Source: Candidatus Eiseniibacteriota bacterium (lineage in GTDB: Bacteria; Joyebacterota; Joyebacteria; Joyebacterales; Joyebacteraceae). From it: DNA of 7,028 bases. The translations under genes and the position numbers were made by a program. The notes under the pieces are model-generated. The model searched no databases. It saw only the letters and a program-made list of their open reading frames with translations, and was not told the origin of the DNA. The stretch is taken from the NCBI GenBank assembly GCA_030638405.1, contig DAOWER010000278.1:1-7028 (forward strand). Reading direction: 5' to 3'. Below, one piece after another: positions 5,789-7,028 of this stretch. How positions within the stretch are numbered: position 1 is the stretch's first letter; each line of letters begins with the position of its first letter.

Positions 5789-5820
5789 GGACAATCCCTT
5801 CCTTGGGATGCTACTTGTCC
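5789..5820 (-). promoter_or_regulatory. Nested inverted repeat in the leader of the upstream regulator gene
   Basis: GGACAA (5789-5794) and TTGTCC (5815-5820) form an outer inverted repeat; ATCCC (5794-5798) and GGGAT (5805-5809) form an inner one. As RNA on the minus strand they stack as two 5-bp helices with a 6-base one-sided bulge and a 6-base loop. The element lies between the predicted start of transcription (about 5839) and the ATG at 5716. It could be an operator for autoregulation or an RNA element. It could also be chance. Confidence 0.4.
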
Positions 5821-5845
5821 ACCGAGGTTCCCAAAGCTTCCACAA

Positions 5846-5874
5846 TTCATAAAGTAATAGAGGAATACGGTCAA
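5846..5874 (-). promoter_or_regulatory. Candidate sigma-70 promoter of the regulator pair
   Basis: On the minus strand, TTGACC (5869-5874) and TATGAA (5846-5851) are separated by 17 bases; the matches are 5 of 6 and 4 of 6. The surrounding 5840-5885 segment is the most AT-rich part of the divergent region. It implies a leader of about 120 bases before the ATG at 5716. An overlapping TTGACT is also present. Confidence 0.55.
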
Positions 5875-5985
5875 GTCAATAGTTCTACCGGAATTCGCGC
5901 CTCCAACAGCATGACTCCGCGGCGGCGGCCCCGAGGGCGGGCGTTCAAAAGGAGCGAAAGCGCCTGTATGACCGCCAACTGATGG

Positions 5986-6015
5986 TTGACACGGCCGCGT
6001 TCCACCTGATAGATT
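5986..6015 (+). promoter_or_regulatory. Candidate sigma-70 promoter of the aminotransferase gene
   Basis: A perfect TTGACA (5986-5991) is followed after 18 bases by TAGATT (6010-6015, 4 of 6), preceded by TG at the extended -10 position. The predicted start is near 6022, about 90 bases before the ATG at 6114. It is divergent from the regulator promoter with about 110 bases between them; that gap (5875-5985) shows nothing else I can interpret beyond GC-rich sequence. Confidence 0.5.
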
Positions 6016-6113
6016 CGGCAGTTGCCTGATATCTGCAAGCCGTCATCATCACTGCCGCCGTGGAGTGCGAGGTGCGCACTTACGGTGCCGGTCATCCTTC
6101 CCCGGGAGGGAAC

Positions 6114-7028
6114 ATGATCAGCGACCTGAACGAGATATTCTCGACGAACGCGAAGCACATGAAGAAGTCCGTAATCCGGGAACTGCTCAAGCTGACCCGC
6201 CGCCCGGAAGTCATCTCGTTCGCGGGCGGGCTGCCGGACCCGGCGGCGTTCCCCATCGACGAGGTTGCGGAGATCGCCGCCCACGTCCTCAAGACGCAGG
6301 GGGCGACGGCGCTGCAGTACGGGCCCACGGAAGGGGACTCGAGGCTGAAGGACGAACTCATCGCGCACCACGAGCGCGAGGACGGGATGCAGCTCAGGCC
6401 GGAGAACGTCCTCATCACCGTGGCGTCGCAGCAGGGGCTCGATCTCACGGGGAAGGTCTTCATCGACCGTGGCGATCAGGTGATCGTCGGCCTCCCGACC
6501 TACGTCGGTGGTCTCGGCGCGTTCGGGAGCTACGGCGCTCAGATGATCGGCATCGAACTCGATGACGACGGCATGCGGATGGATCTCCTGGAGAGCGAAC
6601 TCGAGCGGATGCGGAAGAAGCGGCAGAAGCCCAAATTCATCTACGTTGTGCCCGACTTCCAGAACCCCGCCGGGATCACGATGAGCGAGGAGCGTCGGAT
6701 AACGCTCATCGAGCTGGCGCGCAGGTACGACGTTCTGATCGTCGAGGACAGTCCGTACAAGGAGCTGCGCTTCGAGGGGGAGACGCAGAAGTCGATCTTC
6801 GCTCTGGACGGGACCGGCCACGTCATCGGCCTTCACACGTTCTCAAAGATACTGTTCCCCGGCATGAGGCTCGGCTGGATGATCGGTGACGAGGCCGTCA
6901 TCCAGAAGATGGTCATCGCGAAGCAGTCGACGGCCCTCTGCAAGACGAGGTATAGCCTTGCAAAATTACCCGCAGCTGATTCTCCCGGTTTCGCCGGCAT
7001 TGTCATCGAGGAGGGCAAGAGCCTCACA
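6114..7028 (+). CDS. PLP-dependent class I/II aminotransferase (LysN-like), 3' end outside the window or disrupted
   Basis: Fold-type-I aminotransferase, 305 codons visible of a usual 390-410. Near the N-terminus ISFAGGLPDPAAFP is the substrate-side signature of the 2-aminoadipate/LysN-type group, and LQYGPTEGDSRLKDELI follows. PLP-site residues, by position, are SQQGLDLTGKVF (phosphate-side loop), N184 in QNPAG, D212 and Y215 in VEDSPYKEL, the Schiff-base lysine K245 in TFSKILFPGMRLGW, and R252 in the same motif. Start choice: ATG at 6114 with GGGAGG four bases upstream. The substrate cannot be set from sequence; 2-oxoglutarate-linked transfer from aminoadipate, leucine or aromatic amino acids are all possible. 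From about residue 278 (base 6945) the frame stays open but no longer resembles the family, so the C-terminus may be replaced. It is divergent from the XRE-cupin pair. Confidence 0.9.
   Translation, partial: MISDLNEIFSTNAKHMKKSVIRELLKLTRRPEVISFAGGLPDPAAFPIDEVAEIAAHVLKTQGATALQYGPTEGDSRLKDELIAHHEREDGMQLRPENVLITVASQQGLDLTGKVFIDRGDQVIVGLPTYVGGLGAFGSYGAQMIGIELDDDGMRMDLLESELERMRKKRQKPKFIYVVPDFQNPAGITMSEERRITLIELARRYDVLIVEDSPYKELRFEGETQKSIFALDGTGHVIGLHTFSKILFPGMRLGWMIGDEAVIQKMVIAKQSTALCKTRYSLAKLPAADSPGFAGIVIEEGKSLT

Noticed and set aside
5871..6836. 321-codon minus-strand frame opposite the aminotransferase
   Set aside because: The plus strand has intact aminotransferase motifs with correct spacing; the minus frame resembles the Arg/Asp/Leu-rich antisense proteins common in GC-rich genomes.
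1..7028. CRISPR array, tRNA, rRNA or insertion-sequence transposase
   Set aside because: No regularly spaced repeats, no cloverleaf or rRNA-like conserved segments, and no transposase motifs or terminal inverted repeats were seen on either strand.

Overview
This is a GC-rich bacterial window. It holds a type IV pilus / type II secretion-type pilin cluster, an ORF-less group II intron, two paralogous XRE-cupin regulators and a divergent PLP-dependent aminotransferase. The sequence alone does not fix the taxon. A PilX-like protein with a DUF4900-like C-terminus, plus pilin genes and a LysN-like aminotransferase, would suit a GC-rich Firmicutes, Actinobacteria, Armatimonadota or similar lineage; this is inference only.

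Layout. Bases 2-751 (+) carry the 3' part of a prepilin peptidase gene that begins before the window. A strong GC-rich hairpin follows at 816-840. Eight bases after it begins a group II intron (849 to about 1542, +) whose conserved segments resemble the Oceanobacillus iheyensis class IIC ribozyme. It has recognisable D5 and D6 but no reverse transcriptase/maturase gene. Bases 1543-1649 are non-coding and hold a short imperfect direct repeat. Three genes follow on the minus strand, read from right to left: a PilX/GspK-like protein (4096-2705), a PilW/GspJ-like pseudopilin (2687-2172) and a PilV/GspI-like pseudopilin (2150-1650). Their gaps are 17 and 21 bases and each has a Shine-Dalgarno, so they look like one operon. 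About 100 bases upstream of the operon is a good match to a sigma-54 promoter.

Right half. Bases 4451-5020 and 5147-5716 (both minus) encode two 189-residue XRE-HTH plus cupin regulators that align without gaps. They are about 80% identical in the DNA-binding half and about 40% in the ligand/cupin half. A strong hairpin terminator (4386-4410) lies after the second of the pair. A divergent intergenic region (5717-6113) has a plausible sigma-70 promoter in each direction and an inverted repeat in the regulator leader. The final gene (6114 to the window edge, +) is a fold-type-I aminotransferase whose family-like sequence appears to break off about 80 bases before the edge.

How the genes fit together. 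The prepilin peptidase would process the class III leaders of the minor pseudopilins that converge on it, giving a pilus-assembly module. The intron lies between the two convergent transcription units and interrupts neither. The regulator pair and the aminotransferase look like a separate amino-acid or nitrogen-related unit; that link rests only on proximity and divergent orientation. I see no clearly novel multi-gene system. The most unusual element is the ORF-less class IIC-type intron sitting directly behind a terminator hairpin.
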